Shown here piece after piece: positions 8,562 through 16,061 of a DNA stretch of 64,000 nucleotides. The notes under the pieces were generated by a model, which worked only from the letters and a program-made list of their open reading frames with translations, had not been told where the DNA came from and did no database searches. Origin of the DNA: Mesostigma viride (taxonomy: Eukaryota > Streptophyta > Mesostigmatophyceae > Mesostigmatales > Mesostigmataceae); contig RPFO01000106.1 in the NCBI GenBank assembly GCA_009746045.1, forward strand, positions 441,925 to 505,924, written 5' to 3'. How positions within the stretch are numbered: position 1 is the stretch's first letter; each line of letters begins with the position of its first letter. The position numbers and the translations under genes were made by a program.

Positions 8562-10388
8562 TTACGGAATACTTGCCGAAGATGGAACAGTTCTGCCCCG
8601 CGGTGCCCCGGTGTCGTAGTTGATCACATCTCCTCCCTTTGTACAGGTCCCGGAGGGGTTATTCGTGAAGATGGAATCTAGCTCAACAGCCGTGAGATCG
8701 TCTTCGATGTTCGCTATTTCAATGGCGTGGTATTCTCCTGACAGGTGCATAACTGGCCGTAGGGGCATTGGCACGTATGGATCAATGATATCTGTTGGCG
8801 TGGATGTGAAAATCCCGGCGCTGTTTGAGATTTTTGTCATCTGACTCATCCTAGTTGGGAGTGTCTTGGCTATATACCTCTCGACTATTCCGTCAGACCG
8901 TCGTCGAAACGCAACCCAGTAACTCAACTGCTGCCTCCACGAGCTATTGAGTGTGTATCGCACTCTTGCCTTGAGGTTGTCATACAGGTCGAGAGCATAG
9001 TCGGAGTGGTGAAGGTTGACCCCAAGCATGGCCCAATGGGTCGTTTGAGCGTTTCTCCAATTTGAGTGTCCGTCCGTAACGGCCGGATGATACTTTCCAG
9101 ATAAACTCATCGTGTTCTCAGCAAATGACACAAAAGCGTCATTGCTTCCAAGATACATGCGAAAACACATGCAGAACGGACCGTCTATTAACTCGTTTGC
9201 AAAAACGACACACTTTGATGGAGCCGGCGTGGCTGTTTTTATCAAATAAAAGCTCGTGGGGTCATTCGGTTCAAAGTAGTACTTCGATGACTCTGCCTGA
9301 GAAGTCGTGAAGATATTACGAGAAAGGACGTCTAAACTGCGAAGGGTGTCATGAGTCCCTTCTACTGTCGCGTTCTCCCCAGAGAGGTTGGGGTAGTCTC
9401 TTGGGCATGTGAAGCTGTAATAAATGTCCGTATTAGCGCTTTCGTGGTCGGTTGGTGTGTACGTGAAATAGTTAATCCCTGACAAGGTTGCCTTGACACC
9501 CCCCTCTATATGCAAGTTGAAACTGACTGGGTTTTCGAGGTTCATCCCCCACCCAACGACAGGGTCCGCCAGTGCTGTAATTGCTATCCTCATTGGATTC
9601 GCGTATGATACAAACTTGCTCTTTGATCGTATCCCACTAGAGGTTGTAGAAAGTTTCGAGACACCTACCATGACCCCCGCCTTCCTAGTCGTAAACGAGG
9701 TAATGGTAGAGTCATCGAAGAGGTCTAGCTCGTAACTCAGCCATTTTCCCGTGTCGGTACTTGTCAAGTTGGTAACTAGAGCATCCTCACCACGCAGTCC
9801 TCCGTTCACAGATAGCGTGAACCCGCCAATCGTCGGAGAGGCCTCCGTGAGTCGAACGTTGTTGATGTACCATCGCAAAGGGAGTTTTCTCAGGTAGGCG
9901 CTAGGGACGCAATCTTTGATGCCTTGTACTATCGAAAGCCCTGGGATGCATTCATACGTCTGAAAAGGGTAGGTGACTACTAGCCAAGTGACAGCGTTCA
10001 ATTCATCGATCCTGCCAATTCTCCAGCTAGAGAGTTTTGCATAGGATCGGGTTATTGTGAAAGAACGCCCGGTTAGCGCGGCAGGGCGGTTGTGGTCTCT
10101 CATGGTGGAAAACGAGATTTGCTCGACTAGCAAAGGGCTACCCGAAAATCGCGTCCCGCCATATCCAAAATACAGGTCCTTGAAATACGGGTATCCGACA
10201 TCTGGGTTAACCAAGTTGTTCCCCGCTGCATAAAATGAGGACTGGTAGTCTCTCGCGACAAAATCGCAAATTCCGCACTTCTCCGCTGTTGACGATGTAT
10301 GGCAACTCAACACGCACGTCTTGGTCATTGATGACGCTAAAGGCATTGTCATGAGAAGCCGTCGTTCCATCTTCATAATGCATGACAA
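8562..10388 (-). CDS. Large beta-rich protein segment (central part of fibre gene?)
   Basis: 608-codon frame. The first about 35 codons overlap the 10207-10875 frame and look non-coding (Met/Leu/Ser/Thr jumble); real coding begins near CGICDFVARDY at about 10275. The body contains a possible concanavalin-like fold: a strand-rich region with SNWRNAQTTHWAMLG and HSDYALDLYDNLKARVRYTL. It is preceded and followed by coding in other frames. A virion fibre/attachment role is inferred. Confidence 0.5.
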   Translation of the reverse strand: MSCIMKMERRLLMTMPLASSMTKTCVLSCHTSSTAEKCGICDFVARDYQSSFYAAGNNLVNPDVGYPYFKDLYFGYGGTRFSGSPLLVEQISFSTMRDHNRPAALTGRSFTITRSYAKLSSWRIGRIDELNAVTWLVVTYPFQTYECIPGLSIVQGIKDCVPSAYLRKLPLRWYINNVRLTEASPTIGGFTLSVNGGLRGEDALVTNLTSTDTGKWLSYELDLFDDSTITSFTTRKAGVMVGVSKLSTTSSGIRSKSKFVSYANPMRIAITALADPVVGWGMNLENPVSFNLHIEGGVKATLSGINYFTYTPTDHESANTDIYYSFTCPRDYPNLSGENATVEGTHDTLRSLDVLSRNIFTTSQAESSKYYFEPNDPTSFYLIKTATPAPSKCVVFANELIDGPFCMCFRMYLGSNDAFVSFAENTMSLSGKYHPAVTDGHSNWRNAQTTHWAMLGVNLHHSDYALDLYDNLKARVRYTLNSSWRQQLSYWVAFRRRSDGIVERYIAKTLPTRMSQMTKISNSAGIFTSTPTDIIDPYVPMPLRPVMHLSGEYHAIEIANIEDDLTAVELDSIFTNNPSGTCTKGGDVINYDTGAPRGRTVPSSASIP

Positions 10389-10875
10389 ATGGCGCGTTTG
10401 GATTTGTCAGAGTAGTATAGCCGATACCCAAGTTGTCGAACAGAAAGTCTAGCTGTGTGCGGGTCGGTATTCGATGGCCTGGGTCTTGGAGCGTATCAGC
10501 GTCAAAATGGAATGACATGACCCCATTGCTCGGTGTCTCGATGTCTATGAAGCTGCTTTTTACGTACATGTTTTCGAATATGGCTTGGTCTTTAAACCAC
10601 GATTTCCCATCCACTACCAGCTTAAAAAATGACTCGATAGGGTCCGCGGCCGTCTCCTCGTCGTAATCATCGCCTAAACGCAAACTTGTTGGCTCACTTG
10701 GGTAACACACCCGCACGCCATCAACAATCGTATGCAAGTCAAATGGATGAACCTGGGATAATTGCAACGCTACAATGTCCTGTTCAACGCTTGCGATTCG
10801 CGCGTCTGTTTCTTGGTCGACCGTCAAGCCGGTTGCGAGGTTTATGGGCCGGTTGAGAGTCGAAATCACTACCAT
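10207..10875 (-). CDS. N-terminal segment of fibre-like protein
   Basis: ATG at 10875, 24 bases from the divergent ATG at 10900. Residues 15-42 form a short heptad-like segment (ARIASVEQDIVALQLSQV), followed by an acidic region and beta strands. Coding character ends near residue 195, where the neighbouring frame takes over; the remaining C-terminal residues (CRERLPVLILCSGEQLG) look out of frame. First gene of the minus-strand block. Confidence 0.5.
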   Translation of the reverse strand: MVVISTLNRPINLATGLTVDQETDARIASVEQDIVALQLSQVHPFDLHTIVDGVRVCYPSEPTSLRLGDDYDEETAADPIESFFKLVVDGKSWFKDQAIFENMYVKSSFIDIETPSNGVMSFHFDADTLQDPGHRIPTRTQLDFLFDNLGIGYTTLTNPNAPFVMHYEDGTTASHDNAFSVINDQDVRVELPYIVNSGEVRNLRFCRERLPVLILCSGEQLG

Positions 10876-10899
10876 TTATTATCTGCCTAGAATATAAAC
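10876..10899. promoter_or_regulatory. 24-bp divergent spacer between the two gene blocks
   Basis: The only sequence between the start codons of the minus-strand (10875) and plus-strand (10900) blocks. AT-rich, containing TTATTATCTGCC on the plus strand and TATATTCTAGG on the minus strand. Any core promoter elements for both blocks must lie here or inside the coding regions. Confidence 0.4.
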
Positions 10900-11427
10900 A
10901 TGGCCTCTGAGGCTTCAGAGACCCCAACGAGCTACCAAGACGAAACCTTCGCCGAGACGCGGGAAGAGCAGGTTGACCTGGTCAAGACAATTCGAAAGGG
11001 ACAACCGCTGAATGATGAACAGAAAAAAGCCCTTCGCGACAAAATGAGAGTTTACCAGCAACGCGCAAAAGCCGAGAGGGAGAAGAGACGAAACGAGGAA
11101 AAGGAGGCAGAGATAACGAAACGTAAGGTCCTTGCAAAGGAATTGGAGATTCAGCGGCAAAGGCTAGTCGAACTGGAGCTGCAAGAAGCCCGTAACAAAT
11201 CGCGCATTGAACGCCTTCTCGCTGAAGATTCTGTCGCCTCAACCCCCGCCGACACGCCAAAACCAAGACGGGGTCGAAAGCCCAAGGAGACAGAGCCGGA
11301 CTCTCCGCCATCCCCGATCAAGACCCGGCAGCTCCCACCTCCACCACCGCCACCTGCCGCGATGACGCCATACGAGATGCGCATGGCCGCCATCCGCGCG
11401 TCTCTCCTTGCTAGTCTGGACGATTAA
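10900..11427 (+). CDS. Coiled-coil AT-hook protein
   Basis: 175 residues, ATG at 10900. Residues about 45-110 are a long highly charged helix (Glu/Lys/Arg/Gln-rich, coiled-coil forming). Near residue 125 there is an AT-hook-like PRRGRKPK, then a proline run (seven or more Pro) and a short helical C-terminus. Likely binds DNA and self-associates: a genome-condensing or scaffolding protein next to the packaging ATPase. No named family. Its stop overlaps TAAAATGTCTTC, resembling the minus-strand junction motif, 3 bases before the ATPase ATG. Confidence 0.6.
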   Translation: MASEASETPTSYQDETFAETREEQVDLVKTIRKGQPLNDEQKKALRDKMRVYQQRAKAEREKRRNEEKEAEITKRKVLAKELEIQRQRLVELELQEARNKSRIERLLAEDSVASTPADTPKPRRGRKPKETEPDSPPSPIKTRQLPPPPPPPAAMTPYEMRMAAIRASLLASLDD

Positions 11428-11436
11428 AATGTCTTC
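11425..11436 (+). promoter_or_regulatory. Stop-overlapping motif TAAAATGTCTTC before the ATPase
   Basis: Plus-strand counterpart of the minus-strand junction motif. Starts in the stop of the AT-hook protein and ends just before the ATPase ATG at 11440. Confidence 0.35.
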
Positions 11437-11439
11437 AGA

Positions 11440-12324
11440 ATGATAATGGCTATCATCGAAGAGCGACGAATTCATTCACTCGAGAACAAAGACATCAAGC
11501 AACGATACGCCCCACAGCGTCCTGCTCCACCGAATATGCCGAGTCTTCATTTCATCGCAAACTTCTGCGGAGCTCGACGGTCTGGGAAAACTACATCGGC
11601 AGTCAACATGGCGAAGGCTTACTTTGCTAACAACTCATTCGACAAGCTGTACCTCATTTCAGGGAGTGCCCACACGGAGCCGAAATACAAGGAGCTCCCG
11701 GAACCAGCTATGACGATGGAAGTCTACTCTAACCTGGCATTCGATGGGATGATAGATCATATCAAGTCTGACCTCCACGAATACGAGAGGTACAAGGACG
11801 ATCTCAAGGTATGGGAAACATTCAAACGCGAATACGTGGATGGGAATAAAAACGCAGAACTCATGGACCTCTCCATGTACCTACGCCTTGATGCAATGAA
11901 CTGGGATAAACCTGCGACAAGGTTCGAGCACGGTCCTCCTTCGTCGCTCATTCTGATAGACGACATGCAAGGCAGTGCCCTCTATCAGAGCTCTAGCAAA
12001 AACGCTGTTGCGGCTTTCGCGTTCAAACACAGACACTTCCTCACGAGCATGATTTTCCTGACACAGGCGTACACAAGCGGTGGCGTACCACGAGCAGTGC
12101 GAGCGAATATATCGTTTCTTGCGCTGTTCAGAACGAAGGACCATCGAGCCGCGCGACAGATCGCGGAAGAGAGCGCGGGGGCTGTGGCGCCGGATGAGTT
12201 TCTCGCGCTATGGGACCACGCCGTCAAGGACGATCCTCACGACTTCTTTGCTGTCGACTTCGACCAGCGCGACCCGAAAAAAATGTTTCGTCGAAACTTC
12301 AATACATTTCTCTCGATAAAATAA
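11440..12324 (+). CDS. Genome-packaging ATPase, FtsK/HerA (A32-like)
   Basis: 294 residues. Walker A GARRSGKT at about 44-51, Walker B SLILIDDM at about 168-175, and downstream the family's characteristic segment IFLTQAYTSGGVPRAVRAN (sensor Gln, then P-R-x-x-R-x-N), followed by a phenylalanine-containing strand and a Glu-rich helix. This is the arrangement of packaging ATPases of nucleocytoplasmic viruses, polintons, virophages and polinton-like viruses. It would power translocation of viral DNA into preformed capsids. Intact and of normal length. ATG codons occur at 11440 and 11446; 11440 is taken as the first. Confidence 0.88.
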   Translation: MIMAIIEERRIHSLENKDIKQRYAPQRPAPPNMPSLHFIANFCGARRSGKTTSAVNMAKAYFANNSFDKLYLISGSAHTEPKYKELPEPAMTMEVYSNLAFDGMIDHIKSDLHEYERYKDDLKVWETFKREYVDGNKNAELMDLSMYLRLDAMNWDKPATRFEHGPPSSLILIDDMQGSALYQSSSKNAVAAFAFKHRHFLTSMIFLTQAYTSGGVPRAVRANISFLALFRTKDHRAARQIAEESAGAVAPDEFLALWDHAVKDDPHDFFAVDFDQRDPKKMFRRNFNTFLSIK

Positions 12325-12346
12325 TTTTCTCTGAACATGATATACT

Positions 12347-12841
12347 ATGGATATTCCGTCCATCAAACGATACGCAGGCGCCGAGAAGGAGTACGTGTTG
12401 GACACCCAAGCACTCCTCCGATATTGTTCGGGTTCTCGACTGGGGCAGAAAACTCTAGAACGTGTCGTCAGGATCCTTCAAGAAGCAGGCCACCACGACA
12501 CGATTCCGTCCACCTGTCACGACATGAGCCCCGAAATCCGATTGGCCATCCTCGCCTTGGTGGGCGATCGCAGGCGTCCACGTGGGCGCTCACCCTCCAA
12601 AACGGAAAAACGACACGAACCGAAACGGCCTCGAGGGCGCCCAAGGATCCACCCCGTAGGGTATAAAAAGCCTCGAGCCAAAAAATTGTCTCATGTTCAG
12701 TCATCAGATGACGGTGACCGTAGAGGAGCGTCGCGAGCAATGGCGACGGGCCCAGGCGAAGAGGCGAGCAATCGCCCGCGACCAGACGAACTGCATCTCG
12801 GCGAAAAGCAAGGTCAAGAAGGGCGTCTGGAATCCCAGTGA
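12347..12841 (+). CDS. AT-hook basic protein
   Basis: 164 residues, ATG at 12347, 22 bases after the ATPase stop. N-terminal about 70 residues are a helical domain; residues about 80-115 are very basic with an AT-hook core RPRGRPR followed by HPVGYKKPRAKK. The C-terminal about 50 residues overlap the start of the next gene in another frame and are low in coding character. Probably a DNA-binding virion or regulatory protein. A TATA-like GTATAAAAAG at 12661 lies inside it and may serve the next gene. Confidence 0.5.
   Translation: MDIPSIKRYAGAEKEYVLDTQALLRYCSGSRLGQKTLERVVRILQEAGHHDTIPSTCHDMSPEIRLAILALVGDRRRPRGRSPSKTEKRHEPKRPRGRPRIHPVGYKKPRAKKLSHVQSSDDGDRRGASRAMATGPGEEASNRPRPDELHLGEKQGQEGRLESQ
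12661..12692 (+). promoter_or_regulatory. TATA-like box and AAAAATTGTCTC before the recombinase gene
   Basis: GTATAAAAAG followed 11 bases later by AAAAATTGTCTC immediately before the ATG at 12693. The second piece resembles the junction motif. Located within the AT-hook coding region. Confidence 0.35.
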
Positions 12842-13304
12842 CCGATGGATCGCAAATAACCCCGAGTGCGCGGAAAAAATCGGCTTGCAGGCGACCTCTC
12901 CACCCTCGCCGGAGCCACCGCACCACGAGGAACCGCCTGCGCGACCTACTGATGGACGATATTGGACGTTCAACGAGGCCGTCGCCGCAGCGGATTCCCG
13001 GCCAGAGCATCACGAGCCTGGCAGGCCCTCGAGAGAGCGCGGGGCGACGCGCAAAACCGCGAAGGGGTATATCGGCAGGCTGCGAGTTCTCCTTGACAAA
13101 ATGGGGTGCTCGCAGGACGAATCAGTCGACTGCCTCGCAGACACCGCCCGTGTCCTGCGCGTCGTCCACGAAACCTCGGAACCCAAACGCAAGCTCGCAC
13201 ACTCGAAAGAGGATGCGTGGAGGGAGAACGAGAAGAACTTGCTCGGAGTGATAAACGGGGTGAATCGAATGATGCCACCTGAAAGAGGCTCCCACGCGAC
13301 GTGA
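12693..13304 (+). CDS. Probable N-terminal (core-binding) half of a tyrosine recombinase
   Basis: 203 residues, ATG at 12693, overlapping the AT-hook gene by about 150 bases in another frame. The first about 115 residues are basic then Pro/Glu-rich. From about 118 there is a helical domain (TRKTAKGYIGRLRVLLDKMG onward), the usual SAM-like core-binding position of an integrase. The stop at 13302-13304 lies inside the next ORF, which is open from 13283, so a -1 shift within that 22-base overlap would make one protein. No obvious slippery heptamer is present. Confidence 0.45.
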   Translation: MFSHQMTVTVEERREQWRRAQAKRRAIARDQTNCISAKSKVKKGVWNPSDRWIANNPECAEKIGLQATSPPSPEPPHHEEPPARPTDGRYWTFNEAVAAADSRPEHHEPGRPSRERGATRKTAKGYIGRLRVLLDKMGCSQDESVDCLADTARVLRVVHETSEPKRKLAHSKEDAWRENEKNLLGVINGVNRMMPPERGSHAT

Positions 13305-13975
13305 CGGACGCGTACGCTGCTCGAGTCAATGAGCTGAAGGTCGGCGATCTCGACAGGAAATTCGACAGGGCCGAGAGCAAGCCACTGAGGTATACGTACG
13401 AGCAGCTCCAGCGGATCGCCGCCGCCGAGTACAAAAAGGACCCTACGTCTGACGCCGCTTTGATGGGTCTTATTTACCTGTCCGGCGAGAAACTGCCACC
13501 AACCAGGTACGACCACGACAAAATGCGCATTGTCAGTTCTATCAGCGAGCTCGAGCCACACGAGAACGGATACATTCCGAGCGAGCGCCGCATGATAATT
13601 CAACGTTTTAAGACGGCAGAGACGTACGGCACGTACGACTACCAAATTCCAGACGGGTACAAGAAGCTGATTAACGCGTTGCAGGCTCGAGCTCATCAGA
13701 AGTACGTGTTCGAGGACCCAAAAAATCCAGGCGAATACATGAAGCACGAGTATTATTCTGCGAAGTACAACCGCATCTACCACGGCATTGATGCAACGAG
13801 GCAGGCGTACATCACCCGTTTCCTGAAGGGCGCTTCGTGGAAAAAGCGAAAATGGGCTGGTGACTTGATGGGACATGACGTACTTACAGGAGCCGTTTAC
13901 GAGCGGCAGGCGGGGGACCCCTCTCCCACAGGCGGCGAGACTGGAGGACGTCGGCTGAGGCCGAGGAAAAAGTAG
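13283..13975 (+). CDS. Tyrosine recombinase-like catalytic domain
   Basis: Open frame from 13283; its only early start-like codon is the GTG at 13301. Features: ALMGLIYLSGEKLPPTR in the position of box I (catalytic Arg position reads Lys), a DATRQAYITRFL segment in the position of box II with its Arg but Asp in place of the usual His, and MGHDVLTGAVYER carrying the His and the nucleophile Tyr near the C-terminus. This is the R...H...Y layout of tyrosine recombinases, which integrate polinton-like viruses and Cryptons. The gene ends 6 bases before the candidate right attachment 14-mer. The two unusual catalytic positions mean activity is uncertain. Confidence 0.55.
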   Translation, partial: KRLPRDVTDAYAARVNELKVGDLDRKFDRAESKPLRYTYEQLQRIAAAEYKKDPTSDAALMGLIYLSGEKLPPTRYDHDKMRIVSSISELEPHENGYIPSERRMIIQRFKTAETYGTYDYQIPDGYKKLINALQARAHQKYVFEDPKNPGEYMKHEYYSAKYNRIYHGIDATRQAYITRFLKGASWKKRKWAGDLMGHDVLTGAVYERQAGDPSPTGGETGGRRLRPRKK

Positions 13976-13980
13976 ACAGT

Positions 13981-13994
13981 TTTCCCGTGGGAAA
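13981..13994. other. Candidate right attachment site (attR-like 14-mer)
   Basis: TTTCCCGTGGGAAA, identical to 583-596 and adjacent to the recombinase gene, the usual position of an attachment site. Confidence 0.4.
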
Positions 13995-15316
13995 TTTCAT
14001 GAACGTTGTGGTCTTTTTTCTTGTAAACGTTGGCTGAGCGCCGACGGCTGAGGCTATGGCGGTACAAGAAGTGCCTCACCAGCCTTGCGCTCAGCATGGG
14101 TGCGGGGCTAAAATTTGTTAACCAAATTTCCGGCATCCATGATCCCTGGCTGCTTAAGGCGGTTGGGATTCATGGCTGCCACTGGCCCGGAATTAATGTC
14201 CGGGTGATCGGGGTTTAAATGCGAAGCGGGGGCTGATGCATTATTTAATGGCTGGTTTGTTTGAAAGAAACGGCCAGCTGGCCGGGTTGGGCAAGGGCTA
14301 GCTTGCTTGATGGTTCCGTACCTGGGGATGCTTGCGCCTCGGGTTGGGCTGTCGGCAGGCTGGCCTGCCTTTGAGTTGTCTCGTACCTGGAAATGCTTGC
14401 ATTCCGGGTTGGGCTTGGCTTGAGGGCCGCCGCGGCTCGGGGGGGTAAAAAATTTAAGTCACCGTTGTGGGACACGGAGCCTCGGCGCAGGAGGCAAGGG
14501 CTGAAAACCAACTTGATTTCGTAATCAGTGGTATTTCCACTTTTTTGTACGGAAGGAGTGTTTATGTGCTCGGCACTAGGTTGGTTGCTCTTCAAAAAAG
14601 TTGTAAACTGGGCGTCGGCTGGAATCAGCGGCGCCAGTCAGCAGCTTTTGCTTTGACTTTGGGCGTCCCCAACATCTACTGCTCCAATTTTGGTACTTTT
14701 GAAATTCCATGCCTGGAGCGCAAAGTTTGCAATATATGTGCCGTTTGTAGCTCTAGCTCTATAATAACCTGACCAACCCCGCATTCCTCAAAGTAGCACT
14801 TGTTGCCTATTCTCAAATGTTATGCGAATCACATGATTAGGATCTGCTTCACGATTGCTATTGCTCGAGATTCAATTAAGAATGATTGAGATCAATAAAT
14901 GATGAACCAAATAAACCAAATTAGGCCACTTGACAAGTTCATGATCCATTTACATTGTACAATTAAGCGATTAATTAATTCATAAATCATACATTACATG
15001 GGATACCCCCGTCGACGAGCTAGTGGTACGTACAATGAAACATTTGAGTTTGTAACATGTCTCCATGGATATATACATGTATGCTGGACCTCGCGCATCT
15101 CAGCCCTCTAAGAAATGTTATTTGAACTCAGGTCTAGATCTAAATATATACATGATCTGGATAATATTATACACTTCCTTAAAAGAGCATGAATCGAGCT
15201 TTACAATTCAGGACAAGGAACTCGTTTGCAAATCACGGCTGAAAGGCAAGTGCTCACAACGAAGCACGTGCTCTCAAGGCTGTCCACCTCGTCCAACCAA
15301 GCCCGGGCGAGCTGGC
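13995..15316. other. Intergenic region, no gene supported
   Basis: It holds a short two-copy repeat at about 14300-14430 (each with GTACCTGG then GATGCTTGC or AATGCTTGC and GGGTTGGGCT) and an AT-rich stretch at 14830-15000. Open frames here are short and lack coding character. Confidence 0.4.
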
Positions 15317-16048
15317 CTACTGAACAGGTCTCTTCTTGGCCAAGTTCGTGAGCCGTTTCTCGACGTCTGTCGGAATGGTCAAGATGGCCTGGCGATTGTT
15401 AGCTGGGTTGACAACAATGGTGTGTTCGAACCCCGCGTCCATGCACAGGTAGCAATTGACCAAGTTTGGCTGTTCAGGTTGGGCATCGGCGTCCATTTTG
15501 AACATCGTCGCCATACCCGGAAATCTGTCCCAGTAGCGCACCCCCACCACCCATTGTCCCTTACGGAACAACTCCCTATCGACCTTGCCGTTTCTGTCGG
15601 CCACTCGCCTCACGAAAGTAGCGGCCACCTGATAAGGCTCCTGCAAGACTTCCGCTAGCCAATATGGATGATCTGGATCGTGGGACTCATCACCAGAGTA
15701 GGACTCGACGGCAAAAATGTCTTGCAGCTTCAGTCTCCTTCCCATCATCGTCCTCTCTGCCTGTAGTCTGTTCAGTCGCGTCCCTGCGTGCCCCCCTTGT
15801 CCGTTTGGGTTCCTTTGCACTGGCTCCCCCAGTTTGTGGAGCTTCATCCGAGCACCTCCCACATTCCAGCCGTCCATGTCGGTCCACTCCTTTCGACAAT
15901 CCCACCACCTTTCCTCGGCGCACGCACCGCCACAATAGCAGGAATACTGGCGCAGCATTAAGCGCGTCACATTCGACTTGTCCATGCGCCACCAGTGCGC
16001 CTTCTTCACTCCTTTGATTTCGCCGCGCCCTGGGCTGTAAGGAAGCAC
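15317..16048 (-). CDS. Transposase-like protein, C-terminal Cys and PYWLAEV segment
   Basis: The frame is open upstream to about 16085, where it reads on from the DDE segment. It has a KKAHWWRMDKSN then RQYSCYCGGAC block (Cys cluster after a short basic helix), a DIFAVESYSGDESHDPDHPY stretch, then WLAEVLQEPY and a small beta domain (BAH- or chromo-like in appearance, unproven). It ends in a basic tail. In the animal relatives a similar Cys block also follows the DDE core. Confidence 0.5.
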   Translation of the reverse strand: MLPYSPGRGEIKGVKKAHWWRMDKSNVTRLMLRQYSCYCGGACAEERWWDCRKEWTDMDGWNVGGARMKLHKLGEPVQRNPNGQGGHAGTRLNRLQAERTMMGRRLKLQDIFAVESYSGDESHDPDHPYWLAEVLQEPYQVAATFVRRVADRNGKVDRELFRKGQWVVGVRYWDRFPGMATMFKMDADAQPEQPNLVNCYLCMDAGFEHTIVVNPANNRQAILTIPTDVEKRLTNLAKKRPVQ

Positions 16049-16061
16049 CTGCGCGTCGAAT

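Larger units (their letters stand above)
7602..10875 (-). pseudogene. Long fibre-like protein gene in at least three frames
   Basis: The coding signal runs from the ATG at 10875 through three segments: 10875 to about 10280 (N-terminus with a short coiled coil, then FHTIVDG-like mixed strands), about 10280 to about 8600 (about 570 residues, many beta strands, Ser/Thr/Asn-rich), and about 8595 to 7720 (about 285 residues, beta-rich). A tail in a further frame may run to 7602. The segment starts lack ATGs and the composition is continuous across the breaks, so I read one gene of about 1,050-1,090 residues with two or three single-base frame changes. The N-terminal coiled coil plus a long beta-rich body suits a trimeric fibre or spike. 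Alternatively these are three separate structural genes with unusual starts. Confidence 0.5.
583..13994. mobile_element. Integrated polinton-like/virophage-like DNA virus
   Basis: A gene cluster with the morphogenesis hallmarks of double-jelly-roll viruses: major capsid protein (4201-5415, minus), penton-like protein (5733-6572, minus) and an FtsK/HerA-type packaging ATPase (11440-12324, plus). A tyrosine recombinase lies at the right edge. The coordinates include identical 14-mers (TTTCCCGTGGGAAA) at 583-596 and 13981-13994 that may mark the recombination sites. Genes are tightly packed and intronless, transcribed outward from a 24-bp divergent spacer. No DNA polymerase, primase-helicase or cysteine protease was seen, which is unusual for polintons and suggests dependence on host or helper replication, or loss after integration. 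The assignment rests on motif recognition, not a database search. Confidence 0.8.
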
